Of a DNA stretch of 37,071 nucleotides, positions 23,557 to 30,533 are shown one piece after another. How positions within the stretch are numbered: position 1 is the stretch's first letter; every line of letters starts with the position of its first letter. This stretch comes from a virus. A model generated the notes under the pieces. It was not told the origin of the DNA, made no database searches, and saw only the letters and a program-made list of their open reading frames with translations. A program made the position numbers and the translations under genes. The stretch lies in IMG/VR virus record IMGVR_UViG_3300032287_003051, positions 1-37,071 of that record. One strand, 5' to 3'.

Positions 23557-25326
23557 GTGCTGGCCGTTCCCTACTCCCGCATCAGCTCCACCGCCCAGGT
23601 GGCCGGCCTCGGCCTCGACCGCCAGGCGGCCGCCCCCCAGTCCTACTGCGCTGCCCGGGGCTGGGAGTTGTGGGATGGGCCCGGCTACAGCGACGCGGGG
23701 CGTTCGGCGTTCGACGGCAGCAACCTCGAGGCGGCCCTCGGCCGATTCCTCGCCGACCTCAGATCCGGCCGCTTCGGGCCCGGGCCCATCGCCCTGCTGG
23801 TGGAGGACCTCGACCGGTTCTCCCGGTCGTTCCCCCTGGCGGTGCTGCCGGTGCTGGTCGACGACATCTTGAACGCGGGCGTCACGATCAGCGTGATGGC
23901 CAAGGGCCGCGACATCAGCAGGGCGAGCATCCGCGAGAACGCGATGGAGCTCCACGAGCTGCTGTTCTGGCTCGGCTCCGCCCACGAGTTCAGCGCCCGG
24001 CTCTCCCGCCGTCTTTCGCACGTCCACAGCGTGAAGCGCGAACGGATCCGCGCCGGCACGGCCACCGCCCCGGGCAGCGCACCCTGCTGGATCAGCCTGG
24101 TCGGCGGAGCCTGGCAGCTGAACGACTATGCCCCGACCGTGCGCCGGGTGCTGGAGCTACTGCGCGAGCACGGGGCGAACACCGTCGCCAAGATCCTCAA
24201 CGGCGAGGGCGTGCCACCTCCCAGCGCCATCCGCCAGCAGCGGGCCGGTTCCACCGCCACCCCCAAGCGGTGGACGGGATCGAGCGTGCTCAATCTGATC
24301 AACCAGCCCGCCATCCACGGCGCGCGCCAGATCCTGGCGCCCGGCTACCGCGACGAGGTGCGCAGCTGGAAGGAGGCCCGGGCCCTTGCACGCCGCCAGG
24401 GCCTGCCCGCCGCCGACATGCCGCCCCACCCCCGCCGGCAGTACGAGCCGCCCCAGCTCGGCTACTACCCCGCCCTGCTCAGCCAGGCCGAGCATGAGGC
24501 CCTGCTGCTGGCCCTGCAGGGGCGCCGGCAGCAGCACCTGGGCCGCGGCGACCTGGTGCGCTGGATCGGCGCCAGCCTCACCCACTGCACCTGCGGCGCA
24601 CCGATCGGCGCCACCGGCGGGCCCCGGGCCAACGGCCAGCAGGCCCGCTACCTGCGCTGCCACTCGCGCTACCGGGGCGGCGGGTGCCTGCAGCCGTTCG
24701 TGCCGCTGCCCCTCGCCCAGGCCGCCCTGCTGACGCGCCTGAGCGCCGCCGACTATCTGGCGCTGCTCCAGGCCCAGGGCGGTGCCAGCCGCGCCGCTGC
24801 GCACCAGCAGGCCCTCGCCGATCGTGACGCCGCCCGCCAGCAGGTGGAGCAGGCCCTGGCCGTGATCGCCGCCGGCGAGGCCGCCATGGCCGAGACCACT
24901 GAGGCCGCGGTGCTGGTGGTGCTGGCACGCCGCCAGGCCGCGGCGGCTGAGCAGCTGGAGCAGGCGCAGCAGCAGCTGGCCCAGGCCACCGCCACGCTGC
25001 AGCGGGAGCAGGGCGATCAGTCGCTGGCGGAGCTGGGCGCTGCGGCTCAGCAGACGATCCGCCAGCTGCTCGCCAGCTTCGCCGCCGGTACCGACACGGT
25101 GGAGGATCGCCGGCTGGTGGCGGCCCACCTGCGCCGGCTGGGCCTGCGCATCACGATCGACGGCAGCGGCCGGCAGATGGGGCTGGCCCTGGGCGATGGC
25201 CCCGCCGACTGGCAGCCGCTCGACACTGAGCTGGCCACTGCTGCACTGAGGGCAGGAGCAACCGGCGCCACGTTCTACGCAGGCGACGAGCAGGGCCTGG
25301 GGGCCGGGGCGGAGTGGCCGGCGTGA
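23557..25326 (+). CDS. Large serine recombinase (integrase)
   Basis: Integrates and excises the phage genome. The N-terminal catalytic domain (about 1-150) has the serine recombinase motif YSRIS with candidate nucleophile Ser10 and Arg8, then ALLVEDLDRFSRS. The middle recombinase domain (about 165-300) includes VRRVLELLREHGANTVAKILNGEGVPPP. A zinc ribbon follows near residues 347-375 (CTCGAPIGATGG, then YLRCHSRYRGGGC). Residues about 405-500 form the long coiled coil (ADRDAARQQVEQALAVIAAGE). The 589-residue length is normal for the class. GTG 23557 is the first start, with no clear ribosome binding site. Confidence 0.92.
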   Translation: MLAVPYSRISSTAQVAGLGLDRQAAAPQSYCAARGWELWDGPGYSDAGRSAFDGSNLEAALGRFLADLRSGRFGPGPIALLVEDLDRFSRSFPLAVLPVLVDDILNAGVTISVMAKGRDISRASIRENAMELHELLFWLGSAHEFSARLSRRLSHVHSVKRERIRAGTATAPGSAPCWISLVGGAWQLNDYAPTVRRVLELLREHGANTVAKILNGEGVPPPSAIRQQRAGSTATPKRWTGSSVLNLINQPAIHGARQILAPGYRDEVRSWKEARALARRQGLPAADMPPHPRRQYEPPQLGYYPALLSQAEHEALLLALQGRRQQHLGRGDLVRWIGASLTHCTCGAPIGATGGPRANGQQARYLRCHSRYRGGGCLQPFVPLPLAQAALLTRLSAADYLALLQAQGGASRAAAHQQALADRDAARQQVEQALAVIAAGEAAMAETTEAAVLVVLARRQAAAAEQLEQAQQQLAQATATLQREQGDQSLAELGAAAQQTIRQLLASFAAGTDTVEDRRLVAAHLRRLGLRITIDGSGRQMGLALGDGPADWQPLDTELATAALRAGATGATFYAGDEQGLGAGAEWPA

Positions 25327-25377
25327 CCGTATGCGCAATCTGCAAAAAATACGGGAAACACCCCGCACAGGTCTTGT

Positions 25378-25390
25378 CCTAAGTCTTAGG
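25378..25390. promoter_or_regulatory. Putative repressor operator (CCTAAG palindrome)
   Basis: CCTAAGTCTTAGG is a perfect 13-bp palindrome 40 bases before the putative repressor gene. TAGGTT (25387-25392) overlaps its right arm and could be a -10 box. The half-site CCTAAG recurs in the gap after the same gene (26184, 26201), suggesting autoregulation. Confidence 0.6.
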
Positions 25391-25430
25391 TTGGGGCTCA
25401 GGCGGTCCCGCAAGACCCCTAACTCTCCCC

Positions 25431-26141
25431 ATGGCTCCGTTCGACCGCTACCGACCCGAAAGCGTCACCCAGCAACTGGCGGCCGCAGCCGCGGCCTTCG
25501 GGTCCGGCCTGCGCCGCTGGCGCATCAGCAACGGATGGAGCCAGAACACGCCCCAGGACTGGGGCCGCGCGATCAACGTCGCGCACGTGTTCAACAGCCA
25601 GTGGAGCCAGCTTGAAAACGCTCGATTGCGAGGCCCCGAGCCGAAGCTGTTTGTTGCGCTGGGGATCATGAACGAGCTCCTGGCGGCCGAGAACTACGGG
25701 CCGATTCAGGACCGCAAGCTGCGGGAGGTGGTGAGCCGTGGGCGCCCCGTTCTCCACGATGACGGCCACCCCTGGGATGCCGGCGATTTCTCCGCCGCCT
25801 TCTACGGCCTGCAGGCCTGGCCCCAGTTCGCCCAGCCGCGCCCGGCGATCAGCGACAGCGAGGCGGCCACGATCAGCGGCCAGGTCCGGGACCGTTTCCG
25901 CAGCGCCTGCGAAGACGCCAAGCGGCGCCCGGGCCCCGCGATCCGTGAGCTGCTCGAGGTGGTGCCAGCCGAGGACCAGGGCCGCATGGAGGATGTCCTC
26001 CTGGGCGACAACTACAGCGGCACCGAGCTGAGCGACCTGCGCGACGACGACGGCCAGGCGCTGCCCCTGGAGTGGCTTGAGGAGTGGCAGAAGCGGGCCC
26101 AGCCGAAGACCCGCCCCGCTGGGGGGGGGGGGGGGGGGTGA
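25431..26141 (+). CDS. Putative phage repressor (HTH protein) ending in poly-Gly
   Basis: A 236-residue protein. Residues about 20-85 (AFGSGLRRWRISNGWSQNTPQDWGRAIN, then WSQLENARLRGPEPKLFVALGIMNELL) read as a Cro/CI-type helix-turn-helix of a form I associate with picocyanobacterial phages and plasmids. Residues 86-225 are acidic and helical, without the Ser/Lys pair of a LexA-type self-cleaving domain. The gene is flanked by CCTAAG-type operators and follows the integrase, the usual place of a lysogeny regulator. The reading frame ends in 18 G (six Gly codons) and then TGA. Function by context and HTH only. Confidence 0.65.
   Translation: MAPFDRYRPESVTQQLAAAAAAFGSGLRRWRISNGWSQNTPQDWGRAINVAHVFNSQWSQLENARLRGPEPKLFVALGIMNELLAAENYGPIQDRKLREVVSRGRPVLHDDGHPWDAGDFSAAFYGLQAWPQFAQPRPAISDSEAATISGQVRDRFRSACEDAKRRPGPAIRELLEVVPAEDQGRMEDVLLGDNYSGTELSDLRDDDGQALPLEWLEEWQKRAQPKTRPAGGGGGG
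26121..26138 (+). repeat. Homopolymer run of 18 G
   Basis: Eighteen consecutive G end the putative repressor gene just before its TGA. Such runs slip in replication: 19 G would add about ten residues (VTATLSTVTV) ending at 26170, and 17 G would add about eleven ending at 26175. Length may also be misjudged by sequencing. Confidence 0.85.
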
Positions 26142-26170
26142 CGGCCACACTCTCAACTGTCACAGTCTGA

Positions 26171-26209
26171 CCTAGGTTCTTTGCCTAAGGATTCGCAGAG
26201 CCTTAGGAT
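26171..26209 (+). promoter_or_regulatory. Early promoter with embedded operator
   Basis: TTGCCT (26181-26186) and TAGGAT (26204-26209) are spaced 17 bases apart as -35 and -10 boxes. An inverted repeat CCTAAGG (26184-26190) / CCTTAGG (26201-26207) overlaps both boxes, and CCTAGG lies at 26171-26176. A repressor binding here would block RNA polymerase and silence the early operon beginning at 26245. Confidence 0.65.
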
Positions 26210-26244
26210 TCCAGAGCGGGCCGCAGGTGCCCGCCTGAATCCCG

Positions 26245-26904
26245 ATGACAGACGAGCAAGCGAACTGGTCACTCGCCGCCCTGGATCAACGCCAGGCGGC
26301 CCTCTACTCAGCCCTTGCCCAGTACCAGCACGCTGCAGCCGGCGAGGCCCTGGTGCACCCGGGCTCCTTTGGCCTGGCGATCTACCACCAGCTGGAGCAG
26401 CACGGCGGCGCCACGTACCTGCGGGCCGTGCTGGCCCACAGCGAAGGCGGCAGCGTCGACAGCGGCCCGGCCCGCATTGACGGCGGCGACCTGGCTCTTT
26501 TCCCCGAGGCGCTGACCTCCTTCGTGCTGGGCGTTCGCGCGCCCGTTCTCTCTGCGCCTCAGCAGTCGCAGCAGGATCCCGAGCCGGCCTGCCCCATGCC
26601 CGCGCCGGTGGAAATCACCGATGCCCCGGCGCCTGAGCCGGCCTGCCCCATGCCCGCGCCAGCGGTGCCGGCTGAGCCCCCCGCCCCGGCGGTGGAGCCA
26701 GAGCAGCAGCCCGAACCCGAGGAGGTGGAGGAGGTGCTCAGCGACCTCGACGAGATCAACGCCCGCACGCCCGACGCGCTCAAAGCGATCCTCACGGCCT
26801 ACAAGGCCGCCCACCCCCTGGGCCGGACCCCGTTCGTGAAGTCCCTGACGACCCGCGCACGCCTGGCCACCATCCGCCAGCTGATTGCGGAGAACCAGCC
26901 ATGA
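26245..26904 (+). CDS. Early operon hypothetical protein, Pro-rich linker
   Basis: A 219-residue protein, first gene after the putative early promoter. Residues 1-105 are a helical/beta part (WSLAALDQRQAALYSALAQYQHAAAGEALVHPG). Residues about 108-160 are a Pro/Ala/Glu linker with a twice-repeated PEPACPMPAP motif. Residues about 165-219 are a helical end (DLDEINARTPDALKAILTAYKAAHPLGRTPFV). No function recognised. The stop overlaps the next start (ATGA). Confidence 0.65.
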   Translation: MTDEQANWSLAALDQRQAALYSALAQYQHAAAGEALVHPGSFGLAIYHQLEQHGGATYLRAVLAHSEGGSVDSGPARIDGGDLALFPEALTSFVLGVRAPVLSAPQQSQQDPEPACPMPAPVEITDAPAPEPACPMPAPAVPAEPPAPAVEPEQQPEPEEVEEVLSDLDEINARTPDALKAILTAYKAAHPLGRTPFVKSLTTRARLATIRQLIAENQP

Positions 26905-27104
26905 GCACCACGACCTGGGCCCTGCGCCACGATTGCGGCTGGTGGCTGGCCCTCGACCCCGAGGAGCCCGGCGGTATCGGCTGGCGGGCCAGCGCGACCG
27001 AGGCGATCCTGGCTCGCGATCCGCTGCTGTTCGCCGCCCGCTGCCGCCAGGCCCTCGACACGGCCATCCGCGGCCGCTGCCAGCTGGTGGAGGTGCAGGC
27101 GTGA
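26901..27104 (+). CDS. Small hypothetical protein
   Basis: A 67-residue protein (TWALRHDCGWWLALDPEEPGGIGWRA, then a helical half with RDPLLFAARCRQALDTAI). Coupled to both neighbours (ATGA at the start, GTGA at the end). No function recognised; it belongs to the early operon. Confidence 0.6.
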   Translation: MSTTTWALRHDCGWWLALDPEEPGGIGWRASATEAILARDPLLFAARCRQALDTAIRGRCQLVEVQA

Positions 27105-27298
27105 GCCGTCGGGGTCCCAGGCGCATCACAAGCCCCGGCAACGGCCACACCACTGTCGGGGTTCATGTCTGGGCCGATACCGCCCAGGCCCTCGCGGCCT
27201 TCGCTGCTGAACGCGGCCTCTACCTCTCAGGAGCCGCACACATCCTCCTGCGGCAGGCGCTGGGCCTGCCTCCCATTTCCAACGACACCGAGAACTGA
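27101..27298 (+). CDS. Ribbon-helix-helix-like small protein
   Basis: A 65-residue protein starting with GTG 27101, which overlaps the preceding stop. The sequence HTTVGVHVWADTAQALAAFAAERG, then LYLSGAAHILLRQALGLPP has the strand-helix-helix plan of CopG/Arc-type DNA-binding proteins. A start inside the previous gene would add an unlikely His/Arg-rich leader, so GTG 27101 is preferred. It could be a regulator of the early operon. No toxin gene is seen next to it. Confidence 0.55.
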   Translation: MSRRGPRRITSPGNGHTTVGVHVWADTAQALAAFAAERGLYLSGAAHILLRQALGLPPISNDTEN

Positions 27299-27301
27299 CC
27301 C

Positions 27302-27949
27302 ATGGCAATCGAACTGCAGGACAACGCACGCCCCAGCGCCCCGGTGCTGCGCAACCAACGGATCGGCGAGCTGGCACAGCTGGCGATCGTGCGCACGGAA
27401 CAGCGCGACCGGCTGATGAAGAACAGCGCCAGCGGCCTGCTGGAGAAGATGCCGTCCGGCACCCGCGCCGATGGCAGCATCAAGTACAAGCAGGAGCTGG
27501 TGGTGCATTGCATCGCCCTGCCTGGCACCACGATGCAGACCAAGCAGGGCGAGGAGTTCGTCACTCCAGCCCCCGGTGATCGGGTTCGCCTGATCTTGAA
27601 AGGCCTGGCCTTCGGCCGGTGGATCGACGCCCGCAAGACCCACCGCGGCGGCAAGCTCAACGTCGGCGACTTGATCGTCACCGGCACCGATCAGGCGCAA
27701 TGCTACGACCAGAACGGCAAGCCGAAGGGCGAAGCCATCCGAACCCAGGCCGAGGTGGACAAGGTTTCCCGCAATGTGACGGTCGGCTTCTATGGCCCCA
27801 TCGAGCTGGCAGAGGCGACGGACCCGGCCTGGGTCGACGCAGCCGAGCAGGCCTTCCTGGCTGATCAGCGCGCCGAGCAGGCCGCCAAGGCCATCCCCGC
27901 CGACAGTGGCGCCGGCCGCAGCTGGATGGACGAGGAGGTGGCGTTCTGA
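27302..27949 (+). CDS. Putative ssDNA-binding protein (SSB-like acidic tail)
   Basis: A 215-residue protein. The middle (about 55-165) is beta-rich and could be an OB-like fold (ELVVHCIALPGTTMQTKQGEEF, DRVRLILKGLAFGRW). The C-terminus, after an Ala/Gln-rich linker, ends SWMDEEVAF: acidic residues followed by a terminal hydrophobic Phe, as in SSB tips that recruit replication proteins. It lies in the early operon near other replication genes. The SSB idea is inferred from the tail and context; the OB fold cannot be confirmed by eye. Confidence 0.6.
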   Translation: MAIELQDNARPSAPVLRNQRIGELAQLAIVRTEQRDRLMKNSASGLLEKMPSGTRADGSIKYKQELVVHCIALPGTTMQTKQGEEFVTPAPGDRVRLILKGLAFGRWIDARKTHRGGKLNVGDLIVTGTDQAQCYDQNGKPKGEAIRTQAEVDKVSRNVTVGFYGPIELAEATDPAWVDAAEQAFLADQRAEQAAKAIPADSGAGRSWMDEEVAF

Positions 27950-28257
27950 TGAGCAACCACAAGGCAGACCCCCGCGACTGGGAGGAGATTCAACTGGCGG
28001 CCGGCCACAATGGCACGATTGCCAACTGCCTGCTGGAGCTCCGCCACCGGGTCGAAGCCCTCGAGGCCCAGTCCCAGCCCTCGGCCCCGCAACCCACCAC
28101 CCCACCCAAGGGCCTGGTGGATCAGGTGCGCCTGGCGATCGAAACCAGCAGCATCGAGCAGGAACCCCGGGCCGCCATCCTTGCCGTGGCCAAATGGCTG
28201 GGCGACCGCGGCCGCGGTGGATCAGCGTTCGAGCTGGAGCAGGAGGCCGGCCAATGA
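27949..28257 (+). CDS. Early operon hypothetical protein
   Basis: A 102-residue protein: an N-terminal helix (DWEEIQLAAGHNGTIANCLLELRHRVEALEAQ) with coiled-coil character, a Pro-rich linker (PSAPQPTTPPKG), and a helical C-terminus (DQVRLAIETSSIEQEPRAAILAVAKWLG). ATG overlaps the previous stop and the stop overlaps the next start. Function not recognised. Confidence 0.6.
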   Translation: MSNHKADPRDWEEIQLAAGHNGTIANCLLELRHRVEALEAQSQPSAPQPTTPPKGLVDQVRLAIETSSIEQEPRAAILAVAKWLGDRGRGGSAFELEQEAGQ

Positions 28258-28409
28258 CCAGCCTCCCCCCGCTGCCCCGCGTGGTGGCCATCAACCGCCG
28301 CCGCGCCATCCCCGTCGACCCCGCAGACCTCCGCAAGCTCCACAGGATGCTGCTGGCCAACATCGGACTGGGAGTGGTGAACTTGGCGATCAGCCTCTGG
28401 TGGCGCTGA
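28254..28409 (+). CDS. Small membrane protein
   Basis: A 51-residue gene. The basic N-terminal half (PPLPRVVAINRRRAIPVDPADLRKLHRM) is followed by a C-terminal membrane segment (LLANIGLGVVNLAISLWW). ATG overlaps the preceding stop (ATGA). It ends the early + strand run, meeting the - strand island tail to tail at 28409/28410. Role unknown. Confidence 0.55.
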   Translation: MTSLPPLPRVVAINRRRAIPVDPADLRKLHRMLLANIGLGVVNLAISLWWR

Positions 28410-28799
28410 TCACCCCACCACCGGCCCAGGGATAACGACCCCCGAATCCTCCACATCAGCCGCGGCCAGCGCCTCAAACAGCTGGTCGCGGCTTCTCTCT
28501 GTCAGCAGACGCAGAGGGCACACCAACACGGAATCAGGGCCGGCGGTCCAGTCGTCACGCTCACACCCCCGCTCCCACAACTCCACGCCCTGGGCCCCGG
28601 GCAGCGCCGCCCACAACACCACCAGCTCAACGCCCAGTCGGTGGAGCAGCAGCCGCGAACGGCGCCACCGCACCGGCACGGTCGACGCGCCCCACCGCTG
28701 GCCCAGGACGATCCGGTGCGGGCTGGCCGCCATCGCCTCCAACACCCTGGCCACGGCCGCTGCGGTGCAGCGCCGCAGCTCAGCGTCTGAGGAGCTCAC
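28410..28799 (-). CDS. Hypothetical protein of the - strand island
   Basis: A 129-residue product, last of the - strand genes. A basic helical half (AELRRCTAAAVARVLEAMAASPHRIVLGQRWG, then WRRSRLLLHRLGVELVVLWAALPG) is followed by an acidic end (SRDQLFEALAAADVEDSGVVIPG). The alternation of VELVVLWAALPG and DSVLVCPLRLL suggests an alpha/beta fold. The start is uncertain: the frame is open from 28823, GTG 28799 overlaps the upstream gene, and ATG 28733 is also possible. No function recognised. Confidence 0.5.
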   Translation of the reverse strand: MSSSDAELRRCTAAAVARVLEAMAASPHRIVLGQRWGASTVPVRWRRSRLLLHRLGVELVVLWAALPGAQGVELWERGCERDDWTAGPDSVLVCPLRLLTERSRDQLFEALAAADVEDSGVVIPGPVVG

Positions 28800-28920
28800 G
28801 CACCCTCGCACCGGTGGTCTCAACCCCGAACTGCGCCATCAGCAGACACGCCAGGGTGTGGGGGTGCGCGCCCGGGTGTTCCCAGCGAAGCTCCATCAGC
28901 AGGGCCTGGATGTGGGTCAT
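28780..28920 (-). CDS. Small HTH-like protein of the - strand island
   Basis: A 46-residue gene. ATG 28920 overlaps the lipoprotein stop (ATGA), which decides the start. The product (HIQALLMELRWEHPGAHPHTLACLLMAQFG, then VETTGARVRELLRR) has a helix-turn-helix-like rhythm: a helix, then LLMAQFGVETTGARVRELL. It may be a small regulator. Its 3' end overlaps the next gene. Confidence 0.45.
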   Translation of the reverse strand: MTHIQALLMELRWEHPGAHPHTLACLLMAQFGVETTGARVRELLRR

Positions 28921-29282
28921 CTCACCCCGCACCGGGCCCCATGGAGCTGCAGCACCTCCTCGCCCCACTTGTTTGCCAACGCTGCTGATTCATCCGCCGG
29001 CGCCTGGCCCACGGCACGCATCCGGGCGGCCTGGCGGATCAGTTCACAGCCCTTATCGGGGCGCTCGTTGAGCATCGATCCACCGGCAACCGCATAGGTG
29101 CCCCAGGACATCGGAGCTCCACTGGCCGCGGCGGGCGCAGGGGCTGGTGCTGCTGGCGCTGCAGCAGGCGGGGCCGTCGCCGTGGGGCTGGCCGGCACAG
29201 CCGGGGCCGTCGGCGCCGTTGCCTGCGGCCCTCCACCGCAACCAGTGAGCAGCAGGGCCAGGGCGATCACAGTCGTTCTCAT
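28917..29282 (-). CDS. Lipoprotein, Ala/Pro-rich
   Basis: A 121-residue protein with a clear lipoprotein signal: MRTTVIALALLLTGC, where LLTGC is the lipobox and Cys15 the lipid anchor. Residues about 18-55 are an Ala/Pro linker (APTAPAVPASPTATAPPAAA) reaching out from the membrane. Residues about 60-121 form a small helical domain (SWGTYAVAGGSMLNERPDKGCELIRQAARMR, then LANKWGEEVLQLHGARCG) with two cysteines. ATG 29282 is chosen over an upstream GTG because it gives a proper signal peptide. Phage lipoproteins often block superinfection; that role is only a guess here. Confidence 0.7.
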   Translation of the reverse strand: MRTTVIALALLLTGCGGGPQATAPTAPAVPASPTATAPPAAAPAAPAPAPAAASGAPMSWGTYAVAGGSMLNERPDKGCELIRQAARMRAVGQAPADESAALANKWGEEVLQLHGARCGVR

Positions 29283-29340
29283 GGGGGGCACAGCAAAGGG
29301 ATGGGATCCCCTGGTGGTAGCGAGGGTGGGGGGTAGTTGG

Positions 29341-30033
29341 TCAGGCGGCTGCAGATCCCAGGCCTGAGCCCCGCTTGCTTCGCCTCATGCCCGATCCGGT
29401 GACTTGGCCATCGTGAATCAGAACGTCAGCAGTGAGGATCATCGTTGCCTGAATCGTGGCCGGATTGATGAACAGCTCGCCCAGGCCCAGGCTGCCGAGC
29501 ACCCTGATGGTTTTGTAGTACTCACGGTCGATCGCCTCTCCATTGCCATCCCAGCCCGCGCCGTGTTGAAAGCCAGGGCACAGGAAGACCGGCAGCCGCC
29601 CATAGCCATCCCAGACCGTCTGGCGGTAGTCGATCGCTTGCTTGATGTGGTCTCCAAGATCCCGCGTGCAACCCCGGCATGGATGCTTGAATTCGACTGC
29701 TACCGGGCCAAGCGCAAAGCGGCTTGTGAATTTTGGCTCGAGCACCATGTCAACCCGAAGCCTCTTGGTCTGTCCGGTAGCGATGTCGTGCAGCGTGCCC
29801 CAGCACTCCTGGCGCGGGATGAAAAGCCGGCCCAAAGCCTGCAGCGCGCAATCCTTCAACTCCTGTTCGCCGCCTCCCTGTTTCTTCCAAAGGTGGACAG
29901 AATCGCGCCAATGCCCCCAGTCCCCGTAATGGTGAGACGCTGAGGCTGTCACGTCATAACGGCGGGATGTTCCGTCGCGAAGCAGCTCAATCGGCATGGG
30001 TTCAACGCGAATGGCAACCCCCACGCCCGGCAT
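29341..30033 (-). CDS. PD-(D/E)XK nuclease-like protein
   Basis: A 230-residue protein. The core RLRVDMVLEPKF, then ALGPVAVEFKHPCRGC carries an acidic residue on one strand and VEFK on the next, the Asp...Glu-x-Lys pattern of PD-(D/E)XK nucleases; DLGDHIKQAIDYRQTVWDG follows as the supporting helix. Two cysteines (CRGC) near the motif may bind metal. Base composition is less GC-rich than in the flanking genes, pointing to recent acquisition. Start ATG 30033; the frame is open further upstream but has no start codon. It may act in DNA defence, exclusion or recombination; no substrate can be named. Confidence 0.6.
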   Translation of the reverse strand: MPGVGVAIRVEPMPIELLRDGTSRRYDVTASASHHYGDWGHWRDSVHLWKKQGGGEQELKDCALQALGRLFIPRQECWGTLHDIATGQTKRLRVDMVLEPKFTSRFALGPVAVEFKHPCRGCTRDLGDHIKQAIDYRQTVWDGYGRLPVFLCPGFQHGAGWDGNGEAIDREYYKTIRVLGSLGLGELFINPATIQATMILTADVLIHDGQVTGSGMRRSKRGSGLGSAAA

Positions 30034-30196
30034 GGGCCCGGCGATGATGTGACCGTCAGCAGTGGAGGCGTTCTCTGCTGGCGGGGGATCCGTTGGCGGC
30101 CTGCGCTCCCACGCGGGCCGGATCCCTGCGCATCATCCTAGCCCTACTAACCCGTAGACAACCGACCTACCATGCGTGGGCTCTCTACGGTTCCGC
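30034..30196. promoter_or_regulatory. Divergent control region, nuclease island / replication operon
   Basis: No gene is seen. TACCAT (30168-30173) fits a TANNNT -10 box 23 bases before the next + strand start. Just upstream, GTAGACAACCGACCTAC (30154-30170) matches GTAGACAATCCGCCTAC at 33789-33805 at 14 of 17 positions, so the two regions may share a regulator. Confidence 0.4.
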
Positions 30197-30385
30197 ATGG
30201 AACTCAGCGACCCCTTCCGCATCCGCCTGGCCGTCGAGCACATCGAGTACCTCGACAGCCGCAGAGGCGGCCACATCACCACCAGGGCACAGGCCCTCCG
30301 CGACGTTCTCAGCGAGGCCATGCGTCGTGATCGCCGTCGCCAACAGGCCGCACAACGCCGCAACCGGGCCCATGAAGCGGCCTGA
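30197..30385 (+). CDS. Ribbon-helix-helix-like regulator
   Basis: A 62-residue protein. FRIRLAVEHIEYLDSRRGGHITTRAQALRDVLSEAM follows the RHH pattern: a short strand (FRIRLAV), helix (EHIEYLDSRRGG) and helix (TTRAQALRDVLSEAM). The C-terminus is very basic (RRDRRRQQAAQRRNRA). ATG 30197 is chosen because an upstream in-frame start would lie in the -10/leader region. It could control its own operon. The stop overlaps the next ATG. Confidence 0.6.
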   Translation: MELSDPFRIRLAVEHIEYLDSRRGGHITTRAQALRDVLSEAMRRDRRRQQAAQRRNRAHEAA

Positions 30386-30533
30386 TCCCCTCGCCGCCCA
30401 GCGCCAGCGGCTCTACGACCAGATCATCCGCGAGGAGGACGTGCCCGCACTGCTCGGTGGCCTCTCCGTCGACGACTACATCGCCCAGCGCGACGCCCTC
30501 AACCGCTCCGCCACAGAGGCCGACGCCGCATGA
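30372..30533 (+). CDS. Small hypothetical protein before primase-helicase
   Basis: A 53-residue gene (RPDPLAAQRQRLYDQIIREEDV, then ALLGGLSVDDYIAQRDALN). It overlaps the upstream gene by 14 bases and its stop overlaps the primase-helicase start (ATGA). Mostly helical; function not recognised. Confidence 0.55.
   Translation: MKRPDPLAAQRQRLYDQIIREEDVPALLGGLSVDDYIAQRDALNRSATEADAA

Noticed and set aside
27101-27298. Toxin-antitoxin pair suggested by the RHH-like protein
   Set aside because: No neighbouring small protein with a toxin fold was recognised; the next gene looks SSB-like.
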